NCBI RefSeq assembly: GCF_003703975.1 | Contig: NZ_QTJY01000002.1 | Span: 372,001 to 436,000, forward strand | Direction of reading: 5' to 3' | DNA length: 64,000 nt | Origin: Larkinella soli | GTDB lineage: Bacteria; Bacteroidota; Bacteroidia; Cytophagales; Spirosomataceae | Shown here: piece after piece, positions 50,182 to 58,930 of the stretch | Position numbering within the stretch: position 1 is the stretch's first letter | Layout of the letters: every line of letters starts with the position of its first letter | Made by a program: the position numbers and the translations under genes | Notes under the pieces: model-generated | What the model saw: the letters and a program-made list of their open reading frames with translations, nothing else | Databases searched by the model: none | Told to the model about the DNA's origin: nothing

Positions 50182-51453
50182 ATGAAAAGAAAGAGTTTGG
50201 TTGCGCTTGCCACCTTGTTAAGCACCGGGGTCTTTGCCCAGCAGGAACCCATTCAGTTTTCGGCCAAAGGAATCGTGGCGCTTTCGGACGCCGATATGTC
50301 GGCTTCGACGCTGGTAGACGGGAACCTTTACAAAAGCCGAACCAGCCGGGATGCGCTGACGGTCATCAAATTTCCGCTCGACCGCAGCGGACAGAATATG
50401 TCCACTGCCCCCATTTCCAATTCTTCGGCTCTGTACGATAAAGCCGCCGTCGTAACCCCGAACGGCCGTTTCGCTTTCGTGCTGGAAGGACGCGGCCCCC
50501 TCGGCGACAGCCTTACGGCCCTGAAAGGCGGGGTCAAGGATCTGCCGGCGGCGGCCCGGATGTTTATCGTAGACCTGGCACCGGCCAAACCGAGCGCGAA
50601 GGTGGTCAACGTCGGTTCGCTGCCGACGGCCGTCACCATCAACCCGCAGGGAAACACGCTCGCCGTGGCATCCGGTGAAAGCGGGAAGGAGTTGCGTCTG
50701 GTCGAGTTTGACAATACCGGAACGCCGAAACGGGTCATTACGGCGCCCTCGCCGGTTCCGGGGGCCCGCATCACCGACCTCGTCTGGAGCCCGGCCGGTG
50801 ATTTCATCGCCTACGTCATCGAGGATACGCAGGAAGTCGGTGTGATGAAATACTCCCTCGACCAGACCAAGAAACCGAATATCGTACCGCACGGCAAACC
50901 CATCAAGGTGGGCGGCCTGCCGGCAACGGGCCGGTTCTCGCCCGACGGCAAGTTCTTCATCGTGTCGGACATCAAGAAAGCCGCCAACGCACAGGGCGCC
51001 GGCAAAGGCGAACTGTTCGTGGTGCAGTTCAGCACGGAGGATACGCCGGGTGAACACAAAGTGGTGTCGCAGACGGCAGGCGGTGAAAGCGCCGAAGCTA
51101 TGGCGGTCAGCCCGGACGGCTCGATGGTGATCGTCGCCAACTCCGGCCAGTCGTACCAGCCGTTCAATAATGCCGGTGCGGGAAAAAGCTCGCTGTCGGT
51201 GTATTCACTGGATAAGGAAGGCAAGCTGACGCTGGCGAACGAATATCCGTTCGAGGGCATCCTGCCGCAGAGCATCGAGTTCGACAAGAGCGGAAACGCG
51301 ATCGCCGTGGCCGTATCCGAATACCTGGATTACGGGGACCGGACGGGCGGTATCGAATTCTGGAAAGTGTCGAAAGGGGACAAGCCCGCCCTGGAAAAGA
51401 TGCCGGGCCGGATCAGCCTGACCCGGGGCTGCCATACGGTCCGGGTATATTAA
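50182..51453 (+). CDS. Secreted beta-propeller protein (lactonase/YncE-like)
   Basis: The 423-residue protein has a signal peptide (KRKSLVALATLLSTGVFAQ). The rest shows repeated propeller blades with the pattern VTPNGRFAFV, INPQGNTLAVASG, FSPDGKFFIVSD and VSPDGSMVIVANSG. This resembles YncE and the 6-phosphogluconolactonase-like family. No catalytic residues can be assigned by eye, so an enzyme role is uncertain. It stands alone between a good promoter and a strong bidirectional terminator, with a convergent lipoprotein gene downstream. Confidence 0.82.
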   Translation: MKRKSLVALATLLSTGVFAQQEPIQFSAKGIVALSDADMSASTLVDGNLYKSRTSRDALTVIKFPLDRSGQNMSTAPISNSSALYDKAAVVTPNGRFAFVLEGRGPLGDSLTALKGGVKDLPAAARMFIVDLAPAKPSAKVVNVGSLPTAVTINPQGNTLAVASGESGKELRLVEFDNTGTPKRVITAPSPVPGARITDLVWSPAGDFIAYVIEDTQEVGVMKYSLDQTKKPNIVPHGKPIKVGGLPATGRFSPDGKFFIVSDIKKAANAQGAGKGELFVVQFSTEDTPGEHKVVSQTAGGESAEAMAVSPDGSMVIVANSGQSYQPFNNAGAGKSSLSVYSLDKEGKLTLANEYPFEGILPQSIEFDKSGNAIAVAVSEYLDYGDRTGGIEFWKVSKGDKPALEKMPGRISLTRGCHTVRVY

Positions 51454-51476
51454 TTATCTGGTCCTGATCCGCTAAC

Positions 51477-51508
51477 AAAAAAGGAAGAGCCGAAGCTCTT
51501 CCTTTTTT
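51477..51508. terminator. Bidirectional Rho-independent terminator
   Basis: A perfect 14-base stem runs from AAAAAAGGAAGAGC (51477-51490) to GCTCTTCCTTTTTT (51495-51508) with the stable tetraloop CGAA. It serves the propeller gene and the convergent lipoprotein gene ending at 51512. Confidence 0.9.
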
Positions 51509-51511
51509 GTG

Positions 51512-51808
51512 TTACATCCGCTCCCAGCGGAAGCGTTTCTTGAATTTTTGCTTTTTCTTTCCGTCGCTGCCTCCCTCGTCGCTGCCTTTCTTATCCCGGG
51601 CCATCGAAGCCGAGGCTCCCTCCCCTTTCCGGTTGGAAACCCACCAGGCCGGCCCGTGCATCGTTCCCAGGACCGTTCCCCGGTAGACCTTACCGCCGTG
51701 CGGGTGTTCCATGCGGACATGACAGCTTTTGATCGGGCAATTCGGGGCCATACAGCCCGTTACCACAAAGCTCAGAAGCAGGATCACAAAACCGTAATCG
51801 TTTCTCAT
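51512..51808 (-). CDS. Small lipoprotein with His/Cys motif and Lys-rich tail, unknown function
   Basis: The 98-residue protein has a lipoprotein signal (FVILLLSFVVTGC, lipid on Cys19). The mature part starts CMAPNCPIKSCHVRMEHPHG, a Cys/His-rich stretch that could bind metal, then WWVSNRKGEG and a basic tail (KKKQKFKKRFRWERM). I recognise the CHVRMEH pattern from uncharacterised proteins of related bacteria, but no function is known. It ends at the shared terminator. Confidence 0.7.
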   Translation of the reverse strand: MRNDYGFVILLLSFVVTGCMAPNCPIKSCHVRMEHPHGGKVYRGTVLGTMHGPAWWVSNRKGEGASASMARDKKGSDEGGSDGKKKQKFKKRFRWERM

Positions 51809-52024
51809 ACCTTCCCGGATTCAACCTTTTGACCGGTTGATTCTGAAAAGAATACGTCATTACCGGAAAAATATTGAACGGACCGGAAAGAAAGCGGACT
51901 AAATCGAGCCAATGGGAAAAGGAGCAGGCCCACCGGGGAGATGAAGGAAAGAGCGGGGAAAGGGAAACCGAACAGAGGGCAGACCGAGCGGGAAGCAGGT
52001 TTCTACCCTTCCGGCGTTTGCAGA

Positions 52025-52276
52025 TTATCTTCCGAAGGCCAGTTCATAACCGGCACTGACCAGGTACTCGGCCACCCGGGGCCGCACCACCCAGTAAACC
52101 CCGTTGTCGCCACGAACGATCCAGTGATCGTTTCCTTTCACGTAGCGATTATTTGCGCAGTCGATCGCCTGCATCAGGGTTTTAAACTCTGACTGACGCG
52201 CTTCCTTCAACATTTCCGCCAGCCTTGGAAAGGCCGCAGATTGTCTGATTACTCCAGATGCGTCTCGCGAATGCAT
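52025..52276 (-). CDS. Small conserved-looking soluble protein, unknown function
   Basis: The 83-residue frame from ATG 52276 also opens at ATG 52213, which gives a compact 62-residue protein beginning MLKEARQSEFKTLMQAI. The C-terminal half (HWIVRGDNGVYWVVRPRVAE) has the alternating pattern of a small beta-sheet. No signal or membrane segment is seen. I do not recognise the family. The upstream gap to the right is AT-rich. Confidence 0.55.
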   Translation of the reverse strand: MHSRDASGVIRQSAAFPRLAEMLKEARQSEFKTLMQAIDCANNRYVKGNDHWIVRGDNGVYWVVRPRVAEYLVSAGYELAFGR

Positions 52277-52697
52277 ACACGTTGATTGTAAGAGTGCAAA
52301 AAACGCACATTACTTGGCATATAACAAATCGGCTGTAAACTTTTTGTAACCGCTCAGTAATTACCTGACTAACGAACGGCAAACCCCTTTTGTTCTAAGG
52401 AAAGATAGAGTTTTTAATTAAAAGCTACCAATTCTATGGACATAACTTTAACTATTTAAACCAATAAGTTATCCAAATGTCTATACTGTGGAGTCGCTTC
52501 CACAAAACCGGTTTTCCGTGACGGAGCTTCCACACCGGACCGGTCCGTTCAGGCGATTTAACAATAACGCAATTTATTTCACAAAACATTGATTCACAAT
52601 GAAAAAGGCTGAAAATATTGTTGATAAACCCCAAACGGGTTCCCAACTGGTACGGCTTTTGGCATCCCTTAAGCAATACCAACCATTTGCATTCAAG
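52277..52697. other. Gene-free divergent region upstream of the OmpA lipoprotein
   Basis: About 420 bases show no credible gene; the ORF at 52452-52715 on the minus strand looks spurious. The region holds the paired palindromes described separately (52496-52547) and probably promoters for both flanking genes. An in-frame extension of the OmpA gene to ATG 52599 is possible but would give an overlong signal. Confidence 0.55.
52496..52547. promoter_or_regulatory. Paired 12-base palindromes with 30-base direct repeat
   Basis: AAAACCGGTTTT (52504-52515) and CGGACCGGTCCG (52536-52547) are perfect palindromes 32 bases apart. The motif GCTTCCACA precedes each, at 52496-52504 and 52526-52534, a spacing of 30 bases or three helix turns. 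This suggests two binding sites for one dimeric regulator ahead of the OmpA gene. Confidence 0.45.
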
Positions 52698-53429
52698 ATG
52701 AACAGTCCGACTCATTCTCTGAAACTACTGAAGGTAAGAACGGTAACGATAGCATTGGCCGTAAGTGTTCTGGCGGTGGATATGCTTTCCGGATGTAAAA
52801 CGGTAAGGAACAAAACGAACCGAACCCAACGGGGAGCACTGATCGGCGCCGGTGCCGGTGCGGTGGCCGGTGGTCTGATCGGAAAACGGTCCGGTAACAC
52901 GGCCATCGGTGCCATCCTGGGGGCCACCGTCGGTGGAGCCGCCGGTGCGCTGATCGGTCGCCGGATGGATAAACAGGCGGAGGAACTTCGCCGGGGTCTG
53001 GAAAACGCCCGCGTTGAACGGGTCGGTGAAGGGATCAAAATTACCTTCGACTCGGACCTGCTTTTCGACGTCGACAAATCCGACCTGAAATCCACGAATC
53101 GTGAAAATCTGGCCCGACTGGCGGAAACGCTCAAGAAATACGAGGATACCGAGGTGCTGATCGAAGGCCATGCCGATAATACGGGCTCGGATAGTTATAA
53201 TATGAAGCTCTCGGAACGCCGGGCCAAGGCCGTCGCCAGAATCCTTCAGTCCCAGGGGGTGAAGAACAACCGCCTGATTGAAAAGGGGTACGGCGAAAGC
53301 CAGCCGATCGCCGATAACAACAACACGAACGGCCGTCAGCAGAACCGCCGGGTCGAAGTAGCGATCTACGCGAACGATAAACTGAAAAAGGCCGCCGAGC
53401 GGGGCGATCTCGGTACGGTCAATGGTTAA
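52698..53429 (+). CDS. OmpA-family outer membrane lipoprotein
   Basis: The protein is 243 residues from ATG 52698. The open frame starts 33 codons earlier at 52599, but that would give a 65-residue pre-Cys region, so 52698 is preferred. The lipobox is MLSGC (Cys33). A glycine-zipper segment follows (LIGAGAGAVAGGLIGKRSGN; ILGATVGGAAGALIGRRMD). The OmpA domain (~95-235) shows FDSDLLFDVDKSDLK, EGHADNTGSDSYN and LSERRAKAVARILQ, which binds peptidoglycan. It anchors the outer membrane to the wall and is of the stress-type YiaD kind. Confidence 0.9.
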   Translation: MNSPTHSLKLLKVRTVTIALAVSVLAVDMLSGCKTVRNKTNRTQRGALIGAGAGAVAGGLIGKRSGNTAIGAILGATVGGAAGALIGRRMDKQAEELRRGLENARVERVGEGIKITFDSDLLFDVDKSDLKSTNRENLARLAETLKKYEDTEVLIEGHADNTGSDSYNMKLSERRAKAVARILQSQGVKNNRLIEKGYGESQPIADNNNTNGRQQNRRVEVAIYANDKLKKAAERGDLGTVNG

Positions 53430-53456
53430 GCCCAATTCCATTCGGTCTCATAGTGG

Positions 53457-53496
53457 GGAACCTGCAGGGATTCAAAACCTTGCAGGTTCCTTTTTG
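53457..53496 (+). terminator. Rho-independent terminator after the OmpA gene
   Basis: The stem GGAACCTGCA (53457-53466) with TGCAGGTTCC (53481-53490) is followed by a T-run. Confidence 0.85.
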
Positions 53497-53537
53497 TTAA
53501 CCAAATAGTATTCAACTCCAAACCATTCGACAACGTT

Positions 53538-53993
53538 ATGAACGTGACTAATGCAAGCAGCGAGATTCTGGACCGTCTGAACAAGCTGCTGACCCGCACC
53601 CGCGACGGCGAGCGGGGCTATCAGGAAGCCGCTGAAAACGTGGACGACGCTGAACTGAAAAGCCTGTTTCTGGCCCAGTCACGGCAGCGGGGCGAATTTG
53701 GCCTTGAGATTGCCAGCGAAATCCGCGCCCTGGGCGGTGATCCGGACACCAGCACGAGCCTCGCAGCCGATCTGCACCGGGCCTGGATCAACGTCAAGGC
53801 CGCCGTCACCGGCAACAACGACAAGGCCGTGGTGGAAGAATGCAAGCGGGGTGACGCCCAGGCGCTGGAAGATTACCAGGACATCCTGCAAAGTACCAGT
53901 CTGATGGCCAGCACCCGCGAACTGCTCCTGCGTCAGAAGGAACGGATCGATTCGGCGCATGCTTCCATGACCCGGCTGGCCAATGTCGTATAG
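53538..53993 (+). CDS. DUF2383 (PA2169 family) four-helix-bundle protein
   Basis: The 151-residue helical protein has LNKLLTRTRDGERGYQEAAE, ELKSLFLAQSRQRGEFGLEI, SLAADLHRAWINVKAAVTGN and NDKAVVEECKRGDAQALEDY. These are the four amphipathic helices with Glu residues seen in ferritin-like DUF2383 proteins. No signal peptide is present. The family is often stress-induced, but the function is not established. It stands alone between terminators. Confidence 0.88.
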   Translation: MNVTNASSEILDRLNKLLTRTRDGERGYQEAAENVDDAELKSLFLAQSRQRGEFGLEIASEIRALGGDPDTSTSLAADLHRAWINVKAAVTGNNDKAVVEECKRGDAQALEDYQDILQSTSLMASTRELLLRQKERIDSAHASMTRLANVV

Positions 53994-54002
53994 AACTTTC
54001 CC

Positions 54003-54054
54003 GAATACAAAAAAGCCTTATCCTCATTTGCAGGGATAGGGCTTTTTTGTATTC
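54003..54054 (+). terminator. Long Rho-independent terminator after the DUF2383 gene
   Basis: The arms GAATACAAAAAAGCC (54003-54017) and GGCTTTTTTGTATTC (54040-54054) pair perfectly and extend inward through TATCC / GGGATA. It lies 10 bases after the stop. Confidence 0.9.
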
Positions 54055-54188
54055 CAAACATTACCCGATCCGAATGGTTGATTGATTAAACGGCCAAAGC
54101 CGCCATTTTTCGAAGGAAGGAAGAGAACCAGAACGGTAAACCCCCATTCGATATATCAACAATTCAATAATTTTACCATTTAATTTTA

Positions 54189-56288
54189 ATGAACCACACA
54201 GCCACCGTGAAAAGCCCGGACGACATTCGGTCCAAGCCGGGTAAACCGTATCCTTTAGGAGCGACCTGGGACGGCGCAGGTGTAAACTTCGCCCTGTTCA
54301 GCGAACACGCTACGGGTGTCATCCTCTGCCTCTTCGATGCCGAAAACCCCGGGACGGAAACGCTTCAGATTCCACTGCTGGAACAGACCGAGCATGTCTG
54401 GCATATTTATCTTGAAGACCTGAAACCGGGTCAGTTGTACGGCTATCGGGTGGAGGGTCCCTATGCCCCGGCGCAGGGCCTCCAGTTCAACCCGAACAAG
54501 CTGCTACTGGATCCCTATGCCAAAGCGATCAGCGGCCCCTTCATCGCCCACAATTCGCAGCTCAGCTACGACCCGCTCAACCAGGACGAAGACCGCTTCC
54601 TGGTACCCGACCCGGAAGACAGTGCCCCGCACGTGCCGAAATCGATCGTAATCGATCCGAATTTCGACTGGGAAGACGATAAACACCCCGACATCCCGCT
54701 GAACCGGACGGTCATCTACGAGGCCCACGTGAAAGGCTTTACGGTCAACCATCCGTCTCTCCGCAAAAAAATCCGGGGCACGTATGCCGGTCTGGGCAGC
54801 CCGGAAGTGGTCGAATACCTCAAAGCGCTGGGCATCACCACGATCGAGCTGATGCCGATCCACCAGTTCACGGGAGAGAGTTACTGGGGTTATAACTCCA
54901 TCGGCTACTTCGCTCCGCACAGCGAATACGCTTCGAAAGACATTCCCGGCCATGCGGTCCAGGAGTTCAAGGCCATGGTAAAGGCGCTGCATAAGGCCGG
55001 CATCGAAGTGATCCTCGACGTGGTTTACAACCACACCGCCGAAGGCAATCATATGGGCCCGACGCTGTCGCTCCGCGGCATCGACAACCCGGCCTACTAC
55101 TGGCTCGTCGAGGACAACAAGAAATTTTACATGGATTATACAGGGACTGGCAACACCCTGAATATGAGTCATCCGCGAACGCTGCAACTGGTCATGGACA
55201 GCCTCCGCTACTGGGTGACCGACATGCACGTCGACGGGTTCCGCTTCGACCTCGCCACCGCCCTGGCCCACAGCCTGAATGCCGCCGGGCAGCTTTCGGC
55301 CTTTCTGGATACGATCCACCAGGACCCGGTTCTGTCGCAGGTCAAACTCATCGCCGAACCCTGGGATATTCAGGCCTACCACGTCGGGAACTTCCCCGTC
55401 AACTGGTCGGAATGGAACGGAAAATACCGCGACTGCATCCGGGCTTACTGGAAGGGCGACGAAGGCCAGGCATATGAGCTGGCCCTGCGTGTGCTGGGCA
55501 GCCCCGACCTGTATAACGACGGCCGCTCACCGGCCAACAGCATCAACCTCGTCACGGCCCACGACGGCTTCACGCTCAACGATCTCGTCAGCTACAACGA
55601 CAAACACAACGAAGCCAACGGCGAAAATAACCGCGACGGCGCAGACGATAACCGCAGCTGGAACCACGGGGTGGAAGGCCCGACAAACGACGAAGTGATC
55701 CGACAGCTGCGCGAACAGCAGAAACGCAACTTCCTGGCCACGCTCCTGTTCAGTCAGGGGACGCCGATGCTTGTGATGGGCGACGAATACGGCCGGACCC
55801 AGCAGGGCAACAACAACGCCTACGCCCAGGACAACGACATCAGTTATTTCGACTGGAAATGGACCGAAGACCAGCAGGCGCTGTTCGACTTCACGAAGCA
55901 GCTGATGGAACTGCGCCGGGAGATCCCGCTTCTCCGCCGAAGAAAGTTCTATGCCGAGGATGAAATCGTCTGGTTCCGGGTCGACGGAAAGCCGATGAAG
56001 GAGAAAAACTGGCACGACGGCATCACCCGCTGCCTGGGCCTCCTGATCGACGGCACCCGGGTCGACGAGCAGGACGAAGACGGGAACCCCATCGGTGCAG
56101 GGTATTATCTGCTTCTGCTGAATTCCTTCTGGGAGCCGCTGCGTTTCAAAATTCCGAAGATCGGCCAGCGGCACCAGTGGCAGGTGCTGGTCGATACGAG
56201 CAAAGGGCAAATTGAGCCGTTCGGGGTGTCGGCCCGCAAACCGGTCGACATTCAGGGCCGGTCGCTCATGCTCCTGAAAATGGACTGA
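54189..56288 (+). CDS. glgX: Glycogen debranching enzyme GlgX (isoamylase type, GH13)
   Basis: The protein has 699 residues, typical for GlgX. The N-terminal CBM48 domain (~18-140) has PLGATWDGAGVNFALFSEHA and GYRVEGPYAP. The GH13 barrel has ELMPIHQFTG, VILDVVYNHTAEGN, nucleophile Asp354 in GFRFDLAT, acid Glu390 in IAEPWD, and Asp459 in TAHDGF. It hydrolyses alpha-1,6 branches of glycogen in the cytoplasm. It has a bidirectional terminator just downstream and stands alone, so it may be part of a stress-linked carbon-store response. No other glycogen gene is visible in the window. Confidence 0.95.
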   Translation: MNHTATVKSPDDIRSKPGKPYPLGATWDGAGVNFALFSEHATGVILCLFDAENPGTETLQIPLLEQTEHVWHIYLEDLKPGQLYGYRVEGPYAPAQGLQFNPNKLLLDPYAKAISGPFIAHNSQLSYDPLNQDEDRFLVPDPEDSAPHVPKSIVIDPNFDWEDDKHPDIPLNRTVIYEAHVKGFTVNHPSLRKKIRGTYAGLGSPEVVEYLKALGITTIELMPIHQFTGESYWGYNSIGYFAPHSEYASKDIPGHAVQEFKAMVKALHKAGIEVILDVVYNHTAEGNHMGPTLSLRGIDNPAYYWLVEDNKKFYMDYTGTGNTLNMSHPRTLQLVMDSLRYWVTDMHVDGFRFDLATALAHSLNAAGQLSAFLDTIHQDPVLSQVKLIAEPWDIQAYHVGNFPVNWSEWNGKYRDCIRAYWKGDEGQAYELALRVLGSPDLYNDGRSPANSINLVTAHDGFTLNDLVSYNDKHNEANGENNRDGADDNRSWNHGVEGPTNDEVIRQLREQQKRNFLATLLFSQGTPMLVMGDEYGRTQQGNNNAYAQDNDISYFDWKWTEDQQALFDFTKQLMELRREIPLLRRRKFYAEDEIVWFRVDGKPMKEKNWHDGITRCLGLLIDGTRVDEQDEDGNPIGAGYYLLLLNSFWEPLRFKIPKIGQRHQWQVLVDTSKGQIEPFGVSARKPVDIQGRSLMLLKMD

Positions 56289-56307
56289 CCGGTATTCCGA
56301 TATAATG

Positions 56308-56337
56308 AAAGCCGGGCCTGTGAACGGGCCCGGCTTT
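56308..56337. terminator. Bidirectional terminator between glgX and the sulfatase gene
   Basis: The stem AAAGCCGGGCC (56308-56318) pairs with GGCCCGGCTTT (56327-56337) and is followed by T residues. It overlaps the first base of the sulfatase stop. Confidence 0.85.
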
Positions 56338-57743
56338 TATTTTTGCACGTATTTCGGATTGGGCGCCGGCATGTTGGCGTTCACCTCTTTCCGCCATTTT
56401 CGGAGCAGGTCGGCCAGTTCCCGGGTTTTGTCGGGCTGGACGGCCGCCAGGTTATTTTTCTCGGCCACATCCTCCTTCAGATTATACAGTTCAAGTTTTC
56501 CGGTTTCATAGAGTTCAACCAGTTTGTAGTCCCCTACCCTGACGGCCCCGGCCGGGCGGCCCATCTGGTTGCTGAAATGCGGGTAATGCCAGTACATCGG
56601 CCCCCGGTCCACCGGTTTGGCGGGATTGGTCAGGACGCCGTAAAAACTCCGGCCGTCGGGGCTGACCGGCTGGTCCCGGATTCCCAGCATCTCCAGAAAG
56701 GTCGGCACGAAGTCGGTTCCGGTAATCCGGTTCGTCGTCTCGGTGCCGTCCGGAATCCGGCCGTTCCAGCTGAAAATAAGCGGCACCCGAATACCGCCTT
56801 CGTACACGTGCCCCTTCCAGGCCCGGAGCGGGTCGAGCCGGGTCGGCACCGGACCCAGTTCAGGCAGGCCGACCCCGCCGTTATCCGAGGTAAACACCAC
56901 GATGGTATTGTCCAGCAATTGATGACGGGACAGTTCGGCCATTATCCGGCCCACTCCGTCGTCCATACTTTCGATCATGGCCCCGTAATTGGGGTTATAC
57001 CGGCCCCCGAACTTTTCGTAGTTGTCGAAATAATACCTGAGCTTGTCGGCTCTCGGAACCAGCATGATGTGGGGAGCGGAGTATGCCAGATACAGAAAAA
57101 AAGGCTGCGCTTTGTTCTGATCGATAAACTCCAGCGCGTAGTCCGTCAGCCGGTCGGTCAGGTAGGTGGTGCCTTTGTCCTCGAAGACGGTTTTGCCCCG
57201 GGAGGTAATCGAATAATTGTAATAATCCAGCCCGTTCCGGCCGATGACGCGGTCGTAGGTGAAACCCTGTGCTGCGGGGGCGGTGGTGTCGGCTCCACCG
57301 AGGTGCCATTTGCCGATCATGGAGGTCTGATAACCCCGGCTTTTCAGCATTTCGGCGAGGGTGGTTTCCGAGGGCGGCATGTACTTCCGCCAGTTGGCCG
57401 GAAACACCGGTGATGTGGAATCCCGGCGTTCGCCCACCAGAAAGTTCGTCAGTTGCATCCGGACCGGGTGTTTTCCGGTAAGAATGGCCGCCCGCGAGGG
57501 AGAGCAGACGGGACAGGCGGAGTAGGCATCGCGGAACTTCAGCCCTTTCTTTGCCAGGCCGTCGATGTTCGGCGTCCGGTTATAGGGGTTGCCGTAGCAA
57601 CCCAGATCCGAATAGCCCAGATCATCGGCCAGAATGAAAACGATGTTCGGGCGGGATTTTGCCGGTGGATTCTGCCCGGCCGCGCGGCCCGCCGAAATCA
57701 GGAAAATAAGAATCGGCAGGATCAAAAAGGGACTGACTTTCAT
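56337..57743 (-). CDS. Type I sulfatase (arylsulfatase-like, FGly enzyme)
   Basis: The protein has 468 residues. The signal peptide (1-23) exports it. The metal-binding Asp pair is in FILADDLGYSD. Cys80 in CPVCSPSRAAILTGKHPVR is in the CxPxR motif modified to formylglycine by a maturase. TSMIGKWHLGG and IVVFTSDNGG complete the active site. It removes sulfate esters from a glycan or aromatic substrate. No maturase or other sulfated-glycan gene is visible nearby, so the target is unknown. A -7 box lies about 20 bases upstream. Confidence 0.93.
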   Translation of the reverse strand: MKVSPFLILPILIFLISAGRAAGQNPPAKSRPNIVFILADDLGYSDLGCYGNPYNRTPNIDGLAKKGLKFRDAYSACPVCSPSRAAILTGKHPVRMQLTNFLVGERRDSTSPVFPANWRKYMPPSETTLAEMLKSRGYQTSMIGKWHLGGADTTAPAAQGFTYDRVIGRNGLDYYNYSITSRGKTVFEDKGTTYLTDRLTDYALEFIDQNKAQPFFLYLAYSAPHIMLVPRADKLRYYFDNYEKFGGRYNPNYGAMIESMDDGVGRIMAELSRHQLLDNTIVVFTSDNGGVGLPELGPVPTRLDPLRAWKGHVYEGGIRVPLIFSWNGRIPDGTETTNRITGTDFVPTFLEMLGIRDQPVSPDGRSFYGVLTNPAKPVDRGPMYWHYPHFSNQMGRPAGAVRVGDYKLVELYETGKLELYNLKEDVAEKNNLAAVQPDKTRELADLLRKWRKEVNANMPAPNPKYVQK

Positions 57744-57762
57744 GGTGAAGGGTTTTTCTTCC

Positions 57763-57770
57763 CAAACCTA
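57763..57770 (-). promoter_or_regulatory. Candidate -7 box for the sulfatase gene
   Basis: The plus strand reads CAAACCTA, so the minus strand reads TAGGTTTG, matching TAnnTTTG. It is about 20 bases upstream of the start at 57743. Confidence 0.4.
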
Positions 57771-57894
57771 CCATTTCCGGCAGAAAGTCGGTAAAACCGG
57801 TTAGTAAAAAGCCGAAGGTCACCGTCGAAGGATTGCCGTATTTTAATTTACTTATGATTGATTTTCAATCTTCTCACCTTTATCCAGCATTTCC

Positions 57895-58065
57895 ATGAAA
57901 GTCCTGCATTGCCGCGACGTCGGCTTCGACTGCCCGGGCGTGGTTAAAGCCGAAACCGAAGAACAGGTTCTCCAGATGGCCGCCCAGCACGCCGGCGAAG
58001 CTCATCAGGTCACGATCACGCCCGAAATGGCTGAACAGATCAAACCGCTCATCAAAGACGAATAG
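57895..58065 (+). CDS. DUF1059 family small protein
   Basis: This 56-residue gene is easily missed because of its size. It reads MKVLHCRDVGFDCPGVVKAE, then TEEQVLQMAAQHAGEAHQVT, ending in PLIKDE. This matches DUF1059: one Cys in the HCRDVG motif, a second in FDCPGVV, and an AAQHAGEAH helix. Members are widespread, cytoplasmic and of unknown function, often near stress genes. A perfect bidirectional hairpin starts directly after the stop. Confidence 0.85.
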   Translation: MKVLHCRDVGFDCPGVVKAETEEQVLQMAAQHAGEAHQVTITPEMAEQIKPLIKDE

Positions 58066-58088
58066 GAAAACCGGGTTACCCGGTTTTC
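58066..58088. terminator. Bidirectional terminator between DUF1059 and hydrolase genes
   Basis: A perfect 10-base stem, GAAAACCGGG (58066-58075) with CCCGGTTTTC (58079-58088), has a 3-base loop. It ends at the stop of the convergent hydrolase gene. Confidence 0.8.
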
Positions 58089-58872
58089 AGTGCGTCTGAA
58101 GCCAGTTCAGGATGTAGTCGGCGTCTTCCTTCCAGGTTTTCTGCCCGAGAACGAAGTGGTTCCGGCCCGGAAACTCCTTGTAGTCCAGCACCGAACCGTT
58201 CTTTTTATACCGCTTGAAGTTCCTGAAGTTCAGGTGCGCCGGGAGAATATTATCAAATTCCCCGGAGGTGATGAGCAGGGGCGCGTGCGGCTTTTCGAAA
58301 TCCACTTTGGCTGCGCTCGTCAGGCCGCCCCGGGCAACGGTTTTCGATTCGGGGATGGTATTGGCCTCATAGGCGGCTTTCTGCTCCTCCAGCGGCATAC
58401 CGTTCACAAATGCATATTGCCAGTCTGCAAACGACATCAGATACGTCTTTTTCAGGGAGGTAAACAGGCCGAGGGCCTTCCATCCGGCTTTCAGGAAAGA
58501 GAACTCATAGGGAATGATGCCGAGGGGCGGTACGGGGTGAATGGCTACGCCGGCGGCCGCCAGATCCCGGTTTACGATGATCTGGGTGATCAGCCCGCCC
58601 AGCGAGTGCCCGATGACGATGGGTTTTTCCGGGCATTGTTTCACAATTTCCGCATAGTGGTCGACCAGTTCGCCCAGGGTCAGGGCCGCCAGGTCGGTGT
58701 CGTTGGGCTGTCGGGCCCGCAGCTCGGCGGCCGTGCCGTCTTTAAAGGGCCAGGGCGGGGCCATCGTCGTGAATCCTTTCTCCTCGAAATACTTCCTCCA
58801 CTCCTCCCACCCGTGGTGGGTCACGAACGCGCCGGTAACGAAAACGATGGTTTTCGACTGAATGGTTGTCAT
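58087..58872 (-). CDS. Cytoplasmic alpha/beta hydrolase
   Basis: The protein is 261 residues from ATG 58872; the frame extends 15 codons upstream with no better start. The fold shows FVTGAFVTHHGWEEW, the nucleophile in VIGHSLGGLITQ, the acid in ITSGEFDNILP and His in PGRNHFVLGQK, so the triad is complete. There is no signal peptide. The group resembles 2-hydroxymuconate hydrolase-like or esterase proteins of unknown substrate. A 13-base inverted repeat lies directly upstream. Confidence 0.88.
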   Translation of the reverse strand: MTTIQSKTIVFVTGAFVTHHGWEEWRKYFEEKGFTTMAPPWPFKDGTAAELRARQPNDTDLAALTLGELVDHYAEIVKQCPEKPIVIGHSLGGLITQIIVNRDLAAAGVAIHPVPPLGIIPYEFSFLKAGWKALGLFTSLKKTYLMSFADWQYAFVNGMPLEEQKAAYEANTIPESKTVARGGLTSAAKVDFEKPHAPLLITSGEFDNILPAHLNFRNFKRYKKNGSVLDYKEFPGRNHFVLGQKTWKEDADYILNWLQTH

Positions 58873-58891
58873 GGCAGCAACGGTTAGAATG

Positions 58892-58930
58892 GACGGTATT
58901 CCGGCCGGGCGGTTCACCCGGAATACCGTC
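58892..58930. promoter_or_regulatory. Perfect 13-base inverted repeat upstream of the hydrolase gene
   Basis: GACGGTATTCCGG (58892-58904) and CCGGAATACCGTC (58918-58930) are perfect complements with a 13-base spacer. It lies 20 bases upstream of ATG 58872, consistent with an operator or a leader hairpin. Confidence 0.55.
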
